In this document: positions 1 through 12,166 of the stretch, one piece after another
Layout: each line of letters starts with the position of its first letter
How positions within the stretch are numbered: the first letter of the stretch is position 1
Assembly (NCBI RefSeq): GCF_008831285.2
Contig: NC_045138.2
Location: 7,655,205 to 7,719,204 of the forward strand
Direction of reading: 5' to 3'
Source of the DNA: Nymphaea colorata
Taxonomy: Eukaryota; Streptophyta; Magnoliopsida; Nymphaeales; Nymphaeaceae
DNA length: 64,000 nt
Translations under genes and position numbers: made by a program
Notes under the pieces: generated by a model
What the model saw: the letters and a program-made list of their open reading frames with translations, nothing else
Databases searched by the model: none
What the model was told of the DNA's origin: nothing

Positions 1-410
1 TGAACGCCTGATCTTTGAAATTATGCCTCATGGAAAAACGAATCCGGCACACAGTATAAATACGATCAGAGCCCTCTGTTGAATATTTGCTCGCCAGCAT
101 TTGGACTCATTGGGGATTATCTCGTTCCCTTGAACTGTTGCTAAGATTATCTCCACCGTATATAGGAGATTCCTTTATAAGAAGAAGACGATGACTGGAG
201 GCCATCCAGAGGACGAGAAACGCTTTATTTCCATTCTGGTTCGTTCTCCCTTCACATATGTCGATGAGAAATCGTCTTAGTCATTGATCTTTTACAGAAC
301 AATAACTAAAAAAAAAAACATTGAGTAAAAGGTGGTGGGACAATTTTTCCCACATTTTTTTCTTTATTATCTCCCAATCACTGATTTAGAAAAAATCTTA
401 GGCTGGGATT
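1..410. other. Unassigned 5' stretch
   Basis: I recognise no gene, RNA or transposon here. The reading frames are short and interrupted. It is AT-rich plant intergenic sequence running into the composite microsatellite. Confidence 0.4.
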
Positions 411-418
411 GTTCTGTC

Positions 419-428
419 TTTCTCTCTT

Positions 429-500
<72 letters not shown>

Positions 501-526
501 TGAGAGTGTGTGTGTGTGTGTGTGTA
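419..526. repeat. Composite microsatellite (TC)n(TA)n(TG)n(AG)n(TG)n
   Basis: Five adjoining dinucleotide tracts follow one another without unique sequence. The reading frame across it (332-625) is only translated repeat and is not a gene. Confidence 0.95.
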
Positions 527-533
527 CATGTAG

Positions 534-1755
534 TTTGGCCTACTTGGGGCTGCACATGTGAATCGAGCCAACTTGAGCTCAACTCATTTATGAACAAGTC
601 GAACTCAAATTCAAACATATGCTAAAAATGTTAAACGAGTTGAGTTCGAGTTGTAAGAACTTGACTCGTTTAAACTTGCCTATGCCTGATTACATAATGA
701 ACACTAAAAATATAATGTGAGAATAGTTTCACGAGTAGTAACTAAATGAGTTGAATGAGTTAAACGAGTTAAAAGAACTGAGACAAACTTAACAAAAACA
801 AGTTAAACGATTCAAGCTCAAGCTCAAGCTCGAACACCATATTGTCAAGTCAAGCTCGAGCATGTTCTATGTAGCTCAACTTGATTTCAATCTGAGCTCG
901 AGCTCGAGCTCGAGTTTCAGCTCAACTCAAGAGAAGGCAAGTGGTCATGTACAAGAACTAGGTCACTCAAATCTATTGACTGACCTGAAAATATATAAGT
1001 TAGTGCATTTAGAGAAGATGTGGGTTTCACATCATCACCATTATAATAGATAACATTTTCCTCAACAAAGCTCTCCTCAGTTGATTTTTTACATAGTCGG
1101 TTTCACTTTATTCTTGACTTGGGCTCTTTGAAAGCATCAACAAGGTGTGTCTACTTAGGGCTGCACAATGGGTCGAGCCTTCTTGATCTCCACTCATTTA
1201 TAAATGAATCATGCTCGAGTTCAAATATATACTCGAAATGTTAAACGAGTAAAGTTCGAGTTATAAGAACTCGACTACTTTAAACTCATCTCAGCTCAAC
1301 TACATAATGAATGCTGAAATATAATGTAAGAATAGTTAAACTAGTAACAACTAACTGAGTTAAATGAGTTGAACAAGTTAAGAAAAAGACAAGATTAATA
1401 GGAACAAGTTAAATGAGTTGAGCTCAAATTCAATGCCATATTGTTGAGCATTGACGGGCTCGAGCTCAAGTTTTCTGAGTCAAGTTGAGCTCGAACTGCC
1501 CCAGCTGGAACTTGACTCAAGAAGGAGAAGATAAGTAGTCATGTAGAAGAACTAGGTCACTCAAAACTTATTTACTAATCCAAAAATGTATAATATATTG
1601 CATTTTAGAGGAGTTGTGAGAGTCAAATCATCACCATTATAGTGGATGACATTTTCCTCATCAAACCTCTCTTTAGTTGACTCTTACCATAGTTGGCTTG
1701 ACTTTGTTCTAAACTTGAGGTGGTTTGAAAGCATCTAGTAGGTGAGCCTATTTAA
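534..1755. repeat. Two-copy 0.6-kb tandem duplication carrying GAGCTC-rich repeats
   Basis: The segment starting near 541 (tacttggggctgcac) recurs at about 1152 (tacttagggctgcac), giving a period of about 611 bp. Both copies run in the same order: a gggctgcac head, a block rich in GAGTTCGAG and GAGCTCGAG motifs, the stretch aagaactaggtcactcaaa, the stretch catcatcaccattatag, and a gaaagcatc tail. The copies differ by many substitutions, so the duplication is old. The GAGCTC-rich core resembles the hAT-like element at 17602-18070. The 63-residue frame at 862-1053 is low-complexity serine repeat and not a gene. Confidence 0.8.
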
Positions 1756-3680
1756 TATGGATAGGACAATTAAAACCTAAACTAATGACCATTTTCTCAG
1801 CATTCAAAGTAATGAATAGATTGATCCACTTGATAGGTTTTAAATCTAGTATTATAGGCCTGACCTAATTGTCCACTTTTGGCTGGAAAAGTTGGGGCAT
1901 ATTGGGGTAGACGAGGCTTTGTGGTCCTATGTCCACTAGTTTGGGACATATTAAGGTAGAAAAGGCTTTGTGGTCCTATCTCCACTAGTTGGAGAAGTAG
2001 ACCTAGAATATTTAGACATCTTCCCATGTGTACTTAGTATTCCTATTTTCTTTTCAAGGTTTCCTTTATATTCATTACTTAACTATTAGCTTGATCTAAA
2101 GTGTCTTATATAGTCGAGTTAAACTCATTAGAAAGTGCAAGATGTGAACCCAAAATATACCTTGTATCTTCTTCTCATGCTCTCTACAATCTGCACTTTC
2201 AACGATAGCATTCTTTGGTATATTCAGTGGAAGACCTCAAACCTTGCTGAAGATGGAGATACTCTATCAAATTCTCAATTTAGAGCCATTCATTATATTA
2301 TTTCATGTAGAAGATGTCAATCAATCTAGAGATAATGGCCCAACAGAGCATGCACCGATCCCCAAACCCTCACTTTTAGCCAATTGGAGAAAAGCTTAAG
2401 AAGAATGGGTGTCACCAAAGTAATAGAATCAACATTTTTTGTCCCCTTTAATTATGACCAAGTCCACTCTTTGTACTCTATAACACAATGCAAAACAAAA
2501 GATTTAGAACCATATGATAAATCTTGAGTTAGCTAATTGAATGAAAGTAATCTTTCTTTAAGTGTTCCAATGCAAAACAAAAGATTTAGAACCATATGAT
2601 AAATCTTGAGTTAGCTAATTGAATGAAAGTAATCTTTCTTTAAGTGTGGAACACATAAACACTTGGAAATAGGTACTTGTGAACCATTAGAAATAAGAGA
2701 ACTGCAACTGATAAGAGACACATAGAGAGGTCCTCATTGTAGATCATAACCTCATTGCTCAAATTATCATCTTGTAAACTTCTATGATGAGTATTAATAC
2801 TGGCCATAAATCTATTTCACACAGTGTTGCTGATTTCCTTCATTTATTTAAAAGTAATTAAAGAAGAAAAGAGTCCCTATGTACGAATCTGGTATGTAAC
2901 ATTGAGTTCGATCCATCCCAATTTTTTTAGTTCGGATCTACCTATCAAAGATATGACATCAATGCTTATGGAAACATGCTTCAAGGTGAGGGCACTAAAA
3001 CACATGCGGATTTATGCAGCAAAAATGATAGGAAACAACAATTCGTAATGGCTTCAAATGGTAGCACCATATTTAGATAGGTCTATTCACAATCACACAA
3101 TCCTTTCATATCAAGTTCTTACAACTTTGCTAAGGCCAAAAAAGGATGCAAAAATTTGTTCTTCAATTTGTCTACAAAACATTGGTACTACTTTTGTTAC
3201 AATTCAAGCTTGAACTCTTCATTTTAGGATGATATTCTAGTTTTCTGCATGAACAAACACAAATTAATGACAAGTATCCCCACAACATCCTTACAACATT
3301 CTATGTCCAACTACTACATATGTGTTTAGATTTTAGGAAAATAAGGCACTGAACAAACCCAAGATTAGTAGACCTGCCTTAAATAGCTCATTGTTCACTT
3401 AGTTTGTTTTTAAGAGCTCATGTAATGCAACACCAAAGAAAAGAAGTCCAACAAACCTATGTTCATACCAGAAAACTCAAACTATTGTTAATGTGATGGG
3501 AGGGGCCCAAACCAGGGTAACAATTTTATTTATTTGATTCTCAAAGAGAATAGGACATAGAAATTACTTGAAGCACTGATTCTAACTCCTGAAGAAGAAA
3601 GGCATTTGATGACACTACTACATTGCATGAACAGGTTTTTCATAGATTTGACACACAATCCAATTTGCCACTTGCTTGAA
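1756..3680. other. Gene-free intergenic region
   Basis: There is no convincing coding potential. Short frames at 1797-2027, 2135-2329 and 2824-3048 show no family motif. The only structure I can support is the 82-bp-period tandem at 2486-2647. Confidence 0.5.
2486..2647. repeat. Perfect tandem duplication, 82-bp period
   Basis: The 80 bases at 2486-2565 recur without a mismatch at 2568-2647, separated by two bases. Perfect identity implies a recent local duplication or strong conversion. Confidence 0.97.
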
Positions 3681-3689
3681 GTTTTCGGT

Positions 3690-4200
3690 TTTATTATTGC
3701 TTGACCATCTCTTGCCTTTGCCCTGATAATCAGATCTTTTTTCCCTTTACTGTAGTACTTGTGCTGACATGAATCTTTCTGGTTTTACACGATATTTTTA
3801 TGTAGGTAAGGGGACGATCATCACTTTTCTCATTTGCATGCTCAGTACAGGACTCTTGGATCAAGAATAATCCATAAATTTCATTAAGAGAAACAAGCTC
3901 AACTCTAGTGTTAATGGCAGTTTTATAAGGAATATAATCATTTGGGAGACCATGTATGATATGCATCACTAGATAATCAACATCTATTGGTTTTCAGCAA
4001 TCACAACTTTGTAGAATAAAAGTTTGTCATGCTTAAAGTAATTTGTCATGCTTAAAGTAATCACTCATTTATGATCCACCTTTTTCAAATCCTGCAATTG
4101 TTTTCATCGAGCGGGTCTGAATGATGATCACCACAATAATTTGACTAGTTGCATCAACAAATAAATTATGTGAGTACAAGTTAAGAAATTGAGATTCCTA
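3690..4200 (-). pseudogene. Copia retrotransposon gag remnant
   Basis: The 79-residue frame at 3730-3969 contains IHGLPNDYIPYKTAINTR followed by VSLNEIYGLFLIQE. This matches the Ty1/copia gag core (GLP-x-EY, then INTR, then VSLxEIYGLLLxxE). Upstream on the same strand the homology continues through stops and frameshifts, including a QLQDLKK-like stretch. A 19-bp tandem (4023-4041 and 4042-4060) interrupts it. No protease, integrase or LTR is visible, so this is a solo decayed fragment. Confidence 0.75.
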
Positions 4201-4507
4201 GAATTGTCACATGTGAGTTTAATCAACAAAAAGTACTATAGACTAGACTTTGAATTAGGACGTAGAGAAGGGTTGAAAGAATAGTAGCTAATTCAGCTAA
4301 AGGAGTTTGAGTTCCTAGGTTGGCCATGACTGAAGCAGAAGACAATCAAACCAATCACCACAATAGAGGAGGAAGATCAGAAACACATATTAATAAATGG
4401 ATGAATACTATGGGTAAAACATTCAGCAAAACAAATAGCAACTGAGCAAGAGAATCTCTCAAACCATATATGGTACGTCTAGGGTGACACTTCAAAACCA
4501 GGTTTTT

Positions 4508-4740
4508 GGTGTGTTTGGATGCCATCAAAACTGTGTTTTAAGAAAACCCAATATTCACAAAACCTGGTTTTATGGAAGAGAGTAAAAAACCTAGTCCTCT
4601 TTAGGTTATTCAAATACCAGGTTTTGGATGTGTCATCCAAAAAAAAAAAAAAAAAAGTTTCTAAAACTCATTAAAAAACTTGGTTTTCATAAAACCTAGT
4701 TTACAAAATTGAGTTGGAGGTAGATGTCATCCACACACCC
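4508..4740. mobile_element. Probable MITE with GGTGTGTTTGGATG-type ends
   Basis: The left end ggtgtgtttggatgccatc and the reverse complement of the right end (gggtgtgtggatgacatc) are imperfect inverted repeats. The interior carries repeated AAACC(T/A)GGTTTT motifs in both orientations. I could not define a target-site duplication. A similar motif set occurs near 32060-32300. Confidence 0.5.
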
Positions 4741-4794
4741 ACTTTGTAAGGCATTGAAACATCTCTCTCTCTCATTGCATCAGAGAGTTGCATG

Positions 4795-4796
<2 letters not shown>

Positions 4797-4842
<46 letters not shown>
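4797..4842. repeat. (CT)n microsatellite
   Basis: An uninterrupted CT dinucleotide tract of about 46 bases. Confidence 0.97.
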
Positions 4843-4846
<4 letters not shown>

Positions 4847-5117
4847 AAGCCCAGGGGAATAGTGCATGCCTAGAGGAATAATTGAATCACTTATTGTTTG
4901 CAAGCCTGCCAGACTGACTACCTGACCAGCTACACTTTTATCACTCAAGACAAGTGAGAGGAAAAAAAGTGAAACAAATAGAGTAGAAGAGGAAAGAATG
5001 GGGACAACAACTTCAGACTGATCCCAAGTTAGGATGAGATGAATCCAGCCACATGTATATATATTTGCACAATTTTTCCTTAGTTGCACTGCACATAAAA
5101 ACAAAATATTTAACTTG

Positions 5118-7413
5118 CACTACAAAAAAAAAAAACTTTATTGATGGGCAGAAAGTGTCAGTATAGGATAACAAGTCGTCAGTATAAGTATCACAGTCAC
5201 ACACACAACCAAACTATGAGAAGTTGGAAAAAGTGTATTGATAAGTTTCTTTCTACAAAAATTTGGTGTCAGGGGGAAAAGGAGAAACTATTTCTTTATT
5301 TTCTACTACTTTGTTGGCAGCCAAAGATCCTAATTTTTTTTCTTTTTTGGTGTTGATGTAGCTCAACCAACTACTGCTACAGTTACTTCATTTATCTGAA
5401 AAAGAAAGAAAAGAATATAACCTTATGAGACTATATACAAAAAATTGTTTTTGTTGCCACTCCTTCCCACCCCTTTTTGTAATTGGGACAAAAGTAGAAA
5501 CGATCTCACAAGTCTTAAGGTATAACTGCAATTGATAACTGCATTTCACTTTAAATTAAGGTCACTGAGCTACTACTTATTAATATACATTTCTGATATC
5601 TCCTTATTAATGTTATTCAAATCTTTCCCTTGACATTGTTATTCTCCACCATTTGCTAAAATCCTGAGTGATGATATCTCGATCTGAAATTTCTTGTATA
5701 TTTACAAATCCTATTACACATTTAGGAAAATTTAAAATTGCATGTGTTATGTACCTACAGTACAACACTAGAAAGACATTAATTGCAGTTTATAAGCATG
5801 ACAACCTATCATGGAAACAAGTTATGCATATTCTTTCCAGTTATATGCAGTTTTCACAGAATTTGAAATTCCCATAGCTTGGCAGCTAGATATTGGCTTA
5901 CCAATGGGGGCATCAAAACCAGAATGGTGGCTTTTCCTTGTTAGCAAGTGAAAAAAAATGGGAAAAGAAAGCGAGGGTTGGCATTTGATCTGGCGGGATA
6001 TTCAACTTGATCTAGGTTAATCACATCTTGATGGAATGAGGTAGTCAGTGGACATCAAGTTACTCTATTTAAAATTTTGTTGATTCTCAAACAACAGCGT
6101 AAACTCAATATTCTCATCACTAGACTTGGCTCTCGACGCATACATGGTTCTTCAGTTTGGACTTGCTCTACCATTTGATCACAGTGTGAAGGCATAGGCT
6201 ACACATTCAGTCTTGGGAAAGAACAGGAGATCCAGTTTTCTGATTGATTTTTATCTGATGTGGAACTTCACCATGTCTAGATTGGAGTTTGATACTAATG
6301 AGGTATTCACTCCACACCCTCCGAAAGAGTGCTAATAATTAAAGATTGGGTTTGTAGTTTGGAGCATTTCAATTGATTCAAAGTTCACGCAATACAACTG
6401 TAAGATTCTGAAAAGACCAGGGTAAACTTTAAAGCTGGGTCGGGGAGGTAGAGATTGAGTAATTTTCACAACTGTGGTGCTTTTAATTACCTGTACGAGA
6501 ACACGAAAGCCTAGACCTACTTCATGCGAGGCCAGAAGGAAAGCTGCACAAGGAGGAGAAGCACTACCAAGAAGCGAGCAGGAGCACATACATAAGGTGA
6601 AGAAAACCAGAAAAATTAGGCTTCGGAACACTCACTAATAAAGGGAGTACTGGAACTGAGGATTCCAACAATCAAAGCAAGAACCGAAGCAAAAAAACTA
6701 TGGACCTATCAAGCTTGATGTTGAGAAAATCAGAAAAGGGGAAAGGGGATCTATTGACAGCAAGTGACCAGAAGTAATGCTGATGGGCATGTCTGTCGCT
6801 GGTGGACAGCTTGGTCGTCCGTGGGCTGGTCTGTTGCCAGTGGGTAGCTGTGTCGTCGGCAGTACCGGTGGTGAATGAGAAATGCAGAAAAGGAAGAAGA
6901 ACAAGCATAAAGGGGATTCCGCGAGAGGAAAATAAGGGTTAACATTTACTGATAGGACGACAAACTGATGGTATATCTTTGCTTAAGACTAACGAGAGTA
7001 TAGGCCGTTGATACTTGGTGCGTAACACTAATGGTGGCGACAGGTCATCGATACATTGTTAGGTAACACTGACGGTTTGTGCAGATTGTCATTATTGGTT
7101 AGATGAATACTGACAACTGTACAAGAACGTCAATAATAATGACATCAATACTCGATCAATACTGAGGAAGATAACGAACCGTCAGTATAATTTTTTAGAA
7201 TACTGACAGTCATTCGACAACTCATCAGTAACAAGCTGCAACAATACTGACAGATATCTCCTCTCATCAGTAAAAGCAGAATATTTATGACGAGATTTCT
7301 TCTGTCCATGAAAAGCCTGATTTATTGACAATTTTCATCATCCGTCGACAGAATTTCCTCATCACTACCGGTTGCTTTTCTTACCATCAGTAATATGTCA
7401 CTTTTTTGTAGTG
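5118..7413. mobile_element. Non-autonomous CACTA (EnSpm) transposon
   Basis: The left end reads CACTACAAAAAA and the right end is its inverse, TTTTTTGTAGTG. The terminal similarity continues inward (TTATTGATGGGCAG against TTACTGATGGTAAG). Short subterminal motifs of the TACTGACGG / CATCAGTA type recur in both orientations near both ends, as known for CACTA elements. The flanking trinucleotides are ttg and ttc, a 2 of 3 match to the expected 3-bp duplication. No transposase (TNPD-like) frame is present, so it is a deletion derivative of about 2.3 kb. Confidence 0.82.
6332..6631 (-). other. Signal-peptide-like ORF inside the CACTA element
   Basis: This 99-residue frame opens with MFRSLIFLVFFTLCMCSCSL, a strongly hydrophobic signal-peptide-like start. 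A possible splice donor (acag|gtaatt) follows at about residue 47, so the true coding part may be a first exon of about 47 codons. I do not recognise a family. It may be a host gene exon captured by the transposon, or a chance frame. Confidence 0.25.
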
Positions 7414-8923
7414 TTCCTCAAGTCTTTTCAATCTAATCATCATGATTTTGTAGTTCAAAACTTGGATTGTGTTTTGATGTCTAAATTGGATTTTACATGG
7501 TCCATTGAGTTTCTTTGCTTTTAATTACATAAACATATGATTGTACATATTGTGAGAATTTTGAGAAATAGCCTAGCTTAGAATTGGTTCTTCCATTTAA
7601 GTTGCACAAAATTTATGCAATTATGTGGCATATATTAATTTGTTCTTTGCTGTAATCTACAGGGATAAAGTCTACGTTGTTGAGTAGATGGACTATAACT
7701 TGAGCTAATTGTGGATCATTCACTAAGTTTCTATAGGATTACCATCTACTTTCGTTACTAAACCAAACATAACTTCTACTGCAAACTGCTAATTTGCAAT
7801 CTAAGTTTTTGCTGTTGTAGGTAATTAATAACAAAAAATATTTATTACTAATAATTAATCATTAGTAACAAATAACATTTTTGTTACTAATCGATTTAGC
7901 GTTAGAGCTTGTAACACATATTTTAAGAATATTTAGCAATGAAAACAATGTGTTACTAAAAATCTCCCTTGTTGTAGTGCCAATTTGCCATATTCTTGAA
8001 ATATAATAGGTTGTTCCTCAAAAATCTTTATTTTGGTTTTTGGAGTGCTTAAAAAAAATATATATTTTCTTTGAAATGAGATAGAAAAGGACTCGCCCGT
8101 CAGTACGAGGATTGACCGTTCCCGGTGCATTTACCAAGGGTAACCAATTAAAGGGCTATGTTTATTCTTGATGCATTCCATTTTTACTTAAACATCTTTT
8201 CATTCTAAATGCAGTGTGGTATTTGAAAAAATATTGAAGATTTGATCTTTAAAATTTTTGAGAAAGTTTTGAATAATCTCAGTGTAAAACATTTTTATTA
8301 GGGCAACTTTGAATTGAAAAATCTTTACAAATATCATTTAGAAATCTTTGAAGATAACTTTTTGAAGCTAATTTAATGTTCTCTTAAGAATTTAAGTAGA
8401 CTTAAAATTTTACTTTAATTCGGTTACTACTTAGCTAGAGCTCTATCTCATCTTACTTAAGTTCTTTTATAAATGTGTTTGTGATCATTCGTGATTTTAA
8501 GTGAATATGGAGGTATGAATACATTGACCCTACATGATTAGAAGCAAATCACTCACTCTTACCATGACATTCATCTAAAAGCATTTTTACCATCACATAC
8601 ATCGCAGTTTTCTATTTTTATTTATATAATTGTCATAATTATTTGTATGAAAAGAGAAAAAAAATTAAATAGAATGAAATTGTAGACCGTCAAAACATGA
8701 TTCCACTATTGGGTCATTATTTGAGTTTGGGTTTTGGTGAAGTAGGCAAATGAAAAGTTAAGAAAAGTTAAAACCTTAGTTCTTGGAAGAAAAATATTCA
8801 AAAAAATGAAAAGGAGAAAAGATTTTAATATGAGAGGAATTGGGAGAAGAGAAAGAGGAAGAAATTTTGAAAATCACAAAATAAAAAATTTATAAAAAGG
8901 GGAGAGATACTTATTCTTTTATG

Positions 8924-8955
<32 letters not shown>

Positions 8956-11734
8956 TATGCATAAGCATATGAAAACTCATGAAAAGAAAGTATTAACTCT
9001 AATGGGGAGTGAGAAGAAGATTTTAGAAAGAGAGAGAGAGAGAGAACAAGTGGAACATACATATATATTCATTTATATTTGTATGTATACAACAACTTGC
9101 TAAATAATAAAGAGAATGACAAAAAGAGATAGTCATGTACATGTATACATATATATATATATAGGCTGGAAAGGAACTTGGACTCATGCAAGAGCCTAAA
9201 CTAAGTTTCTAAGGCATCATCAGAGAGAGTTATTGCTTTTGAAAATCTTTTGGAAAAACATTATTCCAAATATTTTTTATATGTAAACATAAAATCATAA
9301 TTATTTCATTTATTTCAAGAAAATCTAATTTCTCCCACAATTGGGTATGAAAGAAAATCAAATACATAGGAAATGGAGAGTAATGTGATAAAACACTCAT
9401 TGGGATTCCTAATCATGATTAAGAGATAAACTAAACCTGAAAATATCATGAAGATGTATTTTCACATGTACATATTTGTGAACATATTTGTGAAGGGCTT
9501 TCTTGAGTTGGACAAATCTCAACCTCAAAATCAACATAATAATGAAGAAATCTTAACCTCAAATACTCATTCTTACTGTTCATTTACCCACTAATTAAGA
9601 AAGATTAATCTATCATGCATGAATGTTATTTCGAACATTGAGAATGAATCAAGCAATATAACAAGCATATTTCATAAATAAATGAAGAAATGGGATTTAT
9701 TTCACCTTGTTCATATTCTCGGTGCACTCAAGAGTAGCTCTCGACTCCAGATAGGAAGTCTTTAAAGCTCTCTTGCACGGCCAATAGGAGGTAGCAAGAG
9801 GAAATGAAAATATAAAAAAAAAACGAGAAGAGGAATTTTTTAAATGAGTCTTCTTCTTTAGATGATCCTAGGGTTGCATTGGATGAAAAGAAAACTCTAA
9901 ATATTCAAGTGAGAAAGCAATAGAGATTCACAAGGATTAGCTCATGCCAAAAAGAAAAGATTGTGGGGTTATTTATGAGGAATTTTGAAGCCAAAATTAA
10001 AAATTTGATTTTTTTAATTTATCAATATTTTCAGGTGAATTTCAAGTATTTTTGAATTATTTAAATTTTTTAAATAGGTTTTGACCAAGTGAGATTGTCC
10101 CTTAGATCTATAAATACTTCTTTGGGGTGTGGACATGGCTAATGCCCACCCAACAAGAGTAAAACCGCCCGTTGGGGGGCCAAGGGGCGGTTTTTTGCTA
10201 GAAAGAGGGCCTGCACAACTGCGCACTTGTCGCACATAGTTGCGCCATACGCGCGGTCAGAGCGCATCATCGCTCGCAAGTCGGGCGTCACTCGCGTCGT
10301 GAGACACGTGCCAGCACCCTAATGAGAGGGGGGGGCGAGATGGCTCCCTTATTGTCTCATTTGGACCAATAAGGGGCAGATTTCGCCTCCTTGGCTTCCA
10401 AGGGGTCGGTTCATAAAATAAAATAAAATAAAATAAAGTAAAAAAGCACAAAAAACCATATTTTTAAATGTGTATTTGAAAGGGGTAAAAACTGTTTTTG
10501 TTACAAATGGGGCAAACTGTTTTTGAGTGATTTTGGGCTCATGTTAAATCTGAATTGGGTTTGATAGTCACCGACACATTCTAGCATGTGATTTAAGCTC
10601 AAAAACACATCTTGGCGTGAGAACGAAACATAAAACAAATGGAGGGCCCATGCATGCGGGCCTGGCAATACCATCAAATTTTGTTGTTTTGATCTCAGCT
10701 TTGGATTTTGAGTTTGAAATTCTTGATTTGGATCTAGACTTGGATTTTGGATCTAATTTACTTCGAGCGTTGGATTTTGGATTTGAATCTTACGTCTAAA
10801 GTTGGATTTATTGTCTAAAAATTAAATTCAAATGAAATGACTGAGAATTTCGTTTGGGTGCAAATGAAATATGTATTTTTTAAAAAATTTGGAGTGATGA
10901 CAGTGCCTTAAAGTTGACGGAGGTTATGGGTATGAACCCCAAAGAGCATCCGTAGATAGTCTGATAGAGTTCTGTCTAATTGCAGCTTGTTGCTTAATCC
11001 AAAAATTGGCTTAAGTAGGGTCTACTCAATCAAACGACAACACTAAATAATTAATAAAAAAAGGGATATAATTTTCAATTTCAAGATCCAAATTTATATT
11101 AATGTAGCATTCACATTGCTAATTCATTAAATTAATTTTTAATTACAACCATAGTCACAAAGAACTCTTTTTTTTTTTTGAAAAAACACGCGTTAAAACA
11201 TGAAAAATAAGTTAGACAGAAAACAGCAAAACCGTGTTCTGGAAAAAATCGCCAAATTTAAAAAAACACGCCTTTTCTCATTTTTCTAGTGCTTTTTTCA
11301 TTTTAGAGGCTTTTTCACGTTTTTAATGTTAGACTGCTGGTTTCTACTTTCTAATTTTTATTTATTGCTTATCTACTTATTTTCTTATGTTGCCTTATTA
11401 GTTTCTCACTTATGTTATTTGATTCTAATTTTTAGGATTTTTTTAAATGTTTAGAAATTTACCGTATAATTTTTTATTTTCTTATTTTCTTTTTCAAGCT
11501 CACTATATTATACCGGTGAAAAGACCTTTCCTTAGAACATGAAAACTACATTTGTGACTATATTGAAAACTATATTTGTGACTATAATTACAACCAAACC
11601 TTATCAACCTCATCATTGATTTATTGTAGCACCTATTCAAGCAAACATACAAAACCAGCAGCAGAAAATACTGCAAGTAAACATACACACTTGGGTTAAA
11701 ACTAGCCAGTACTGAATTCTCTCTCTCTCTTTTT
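7414..11734. other. AT-rich intergenic region without a recognisable gene
   Basis: No frame has family motifs. The region contains (TA)n tracts near 8921-8945 and 9146-9163, a possible second CACTA-type right terminus (tgttgtagtg ending at 7979) and a GC-rich island at about 10145-10410. It also holds a low-complexity stretch at about 10690-10800 that reads as repeated TTGGATTTTGGAT. Confidence 0.5.
10145..10410. repeat. GC-rich island with strong hairpins
   Basis: This stretch is markedly GC-rich within AT-rich flanks. It contains the stem aaaccgccc...gggcggttt at 10162-10195 with a following T-run, and cccttatt...aataaggg near 10347-10376. The motif CCAAGGGG(T)CGGTT occurs twice in direct orientation. 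It could be part of a degenerate transposon. I see no coding function. Confidence 0.45.
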
Positions 11735-12166
11735 CTAATCAAACGCGGCCTCAAAAGACCGCAGGATGTTCGTCCCGTTCTTATACAGGTCAAAAGTAAC
11801 AACGCCCTCGTAAACCTTGTAAAAATTGGTGGCGTTTTTGGCCTCCATCAAAAACTGGCGACTCGTATTTCCGAGTATCACAGAGACCCATTCCTGCCCC
11901 TGCAGCACACTCTCAAACACCAAACCGGCGACGTTGGACTCGAGGACAGCAAACTTGGCCTCGTCGATGAACACAAGGGACGTCCTCGCATCAAGGACAT
12001 CCTGCCGGAACCCTGGAAGAGGCGGCACGTAGGAAGAAGCTGTGGCGGAGCATGAGATGGTCGCAAGGAAGAGGAGGACCAGGAAAGAAGCTGGGTGCAG
12101 CAAATTAAAGAATTTTGAAAAGCAAAAACCGTACACATTAGACAAGAAAACAGCCTTTTCGGTCAT
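11735..12166 (-). CDS. Small putative secreted protein, unknown family
   Basis: A single-exon frame of 143 codons. The N-terminus has a hydrophobic segment at about residues 26-44 (ASFLVLLFLATISCSATA) followed by a plausible signal-peptidase site, which suggests a secreted or endomembrane protein. The mature part contains three N-glycosylation sequons (NTS, NAT, NGT) and ends in SFEAAFD. Starting at the Met nearer the hydrophobic core is not possible because no internal Met lies before it, so the long start is kept. I do not recognise the family. Base composition is clearly more GC-rich than the surroundings, which supports real coding sequence. The overlapping frames at 11826-12032 and 11878-12138 are shadows. 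It could be a lineage-specific gene or a fragment of a larger one. Confidence 0.55.
   Translation of the reverse strand: MTEKAVFLSNVYGFCFSKFFNLLHPASFLVLLFLATISCSATASSYVPPLPGFRQDVLDARTSLVFIDEAKFAVLESNVAGLVFESVLQGQEWVSVILGNTSRQFLMEAKNATNFYKVYEGVVTFDLYKNGTNILRSFEAAFD

Noticed and set aside
4772..5204. Minus-strand frames with RERERERE or hydrophobic stretches
   Set aside because: Translated CT microsatellite and poly-T sequence.
7800..7979. Second CACTA element ending in tgttgtagtg at 7979
   Set aside because: Only the right-end motif is seen. No matching CACTA left end or 3-bp duplication was found.
10155..10200. Bacterial rho-independent terminator
   Set aside because: The shape fits, but nothing bacterial surrounds it, so a fold-back in a repeat is more likely.
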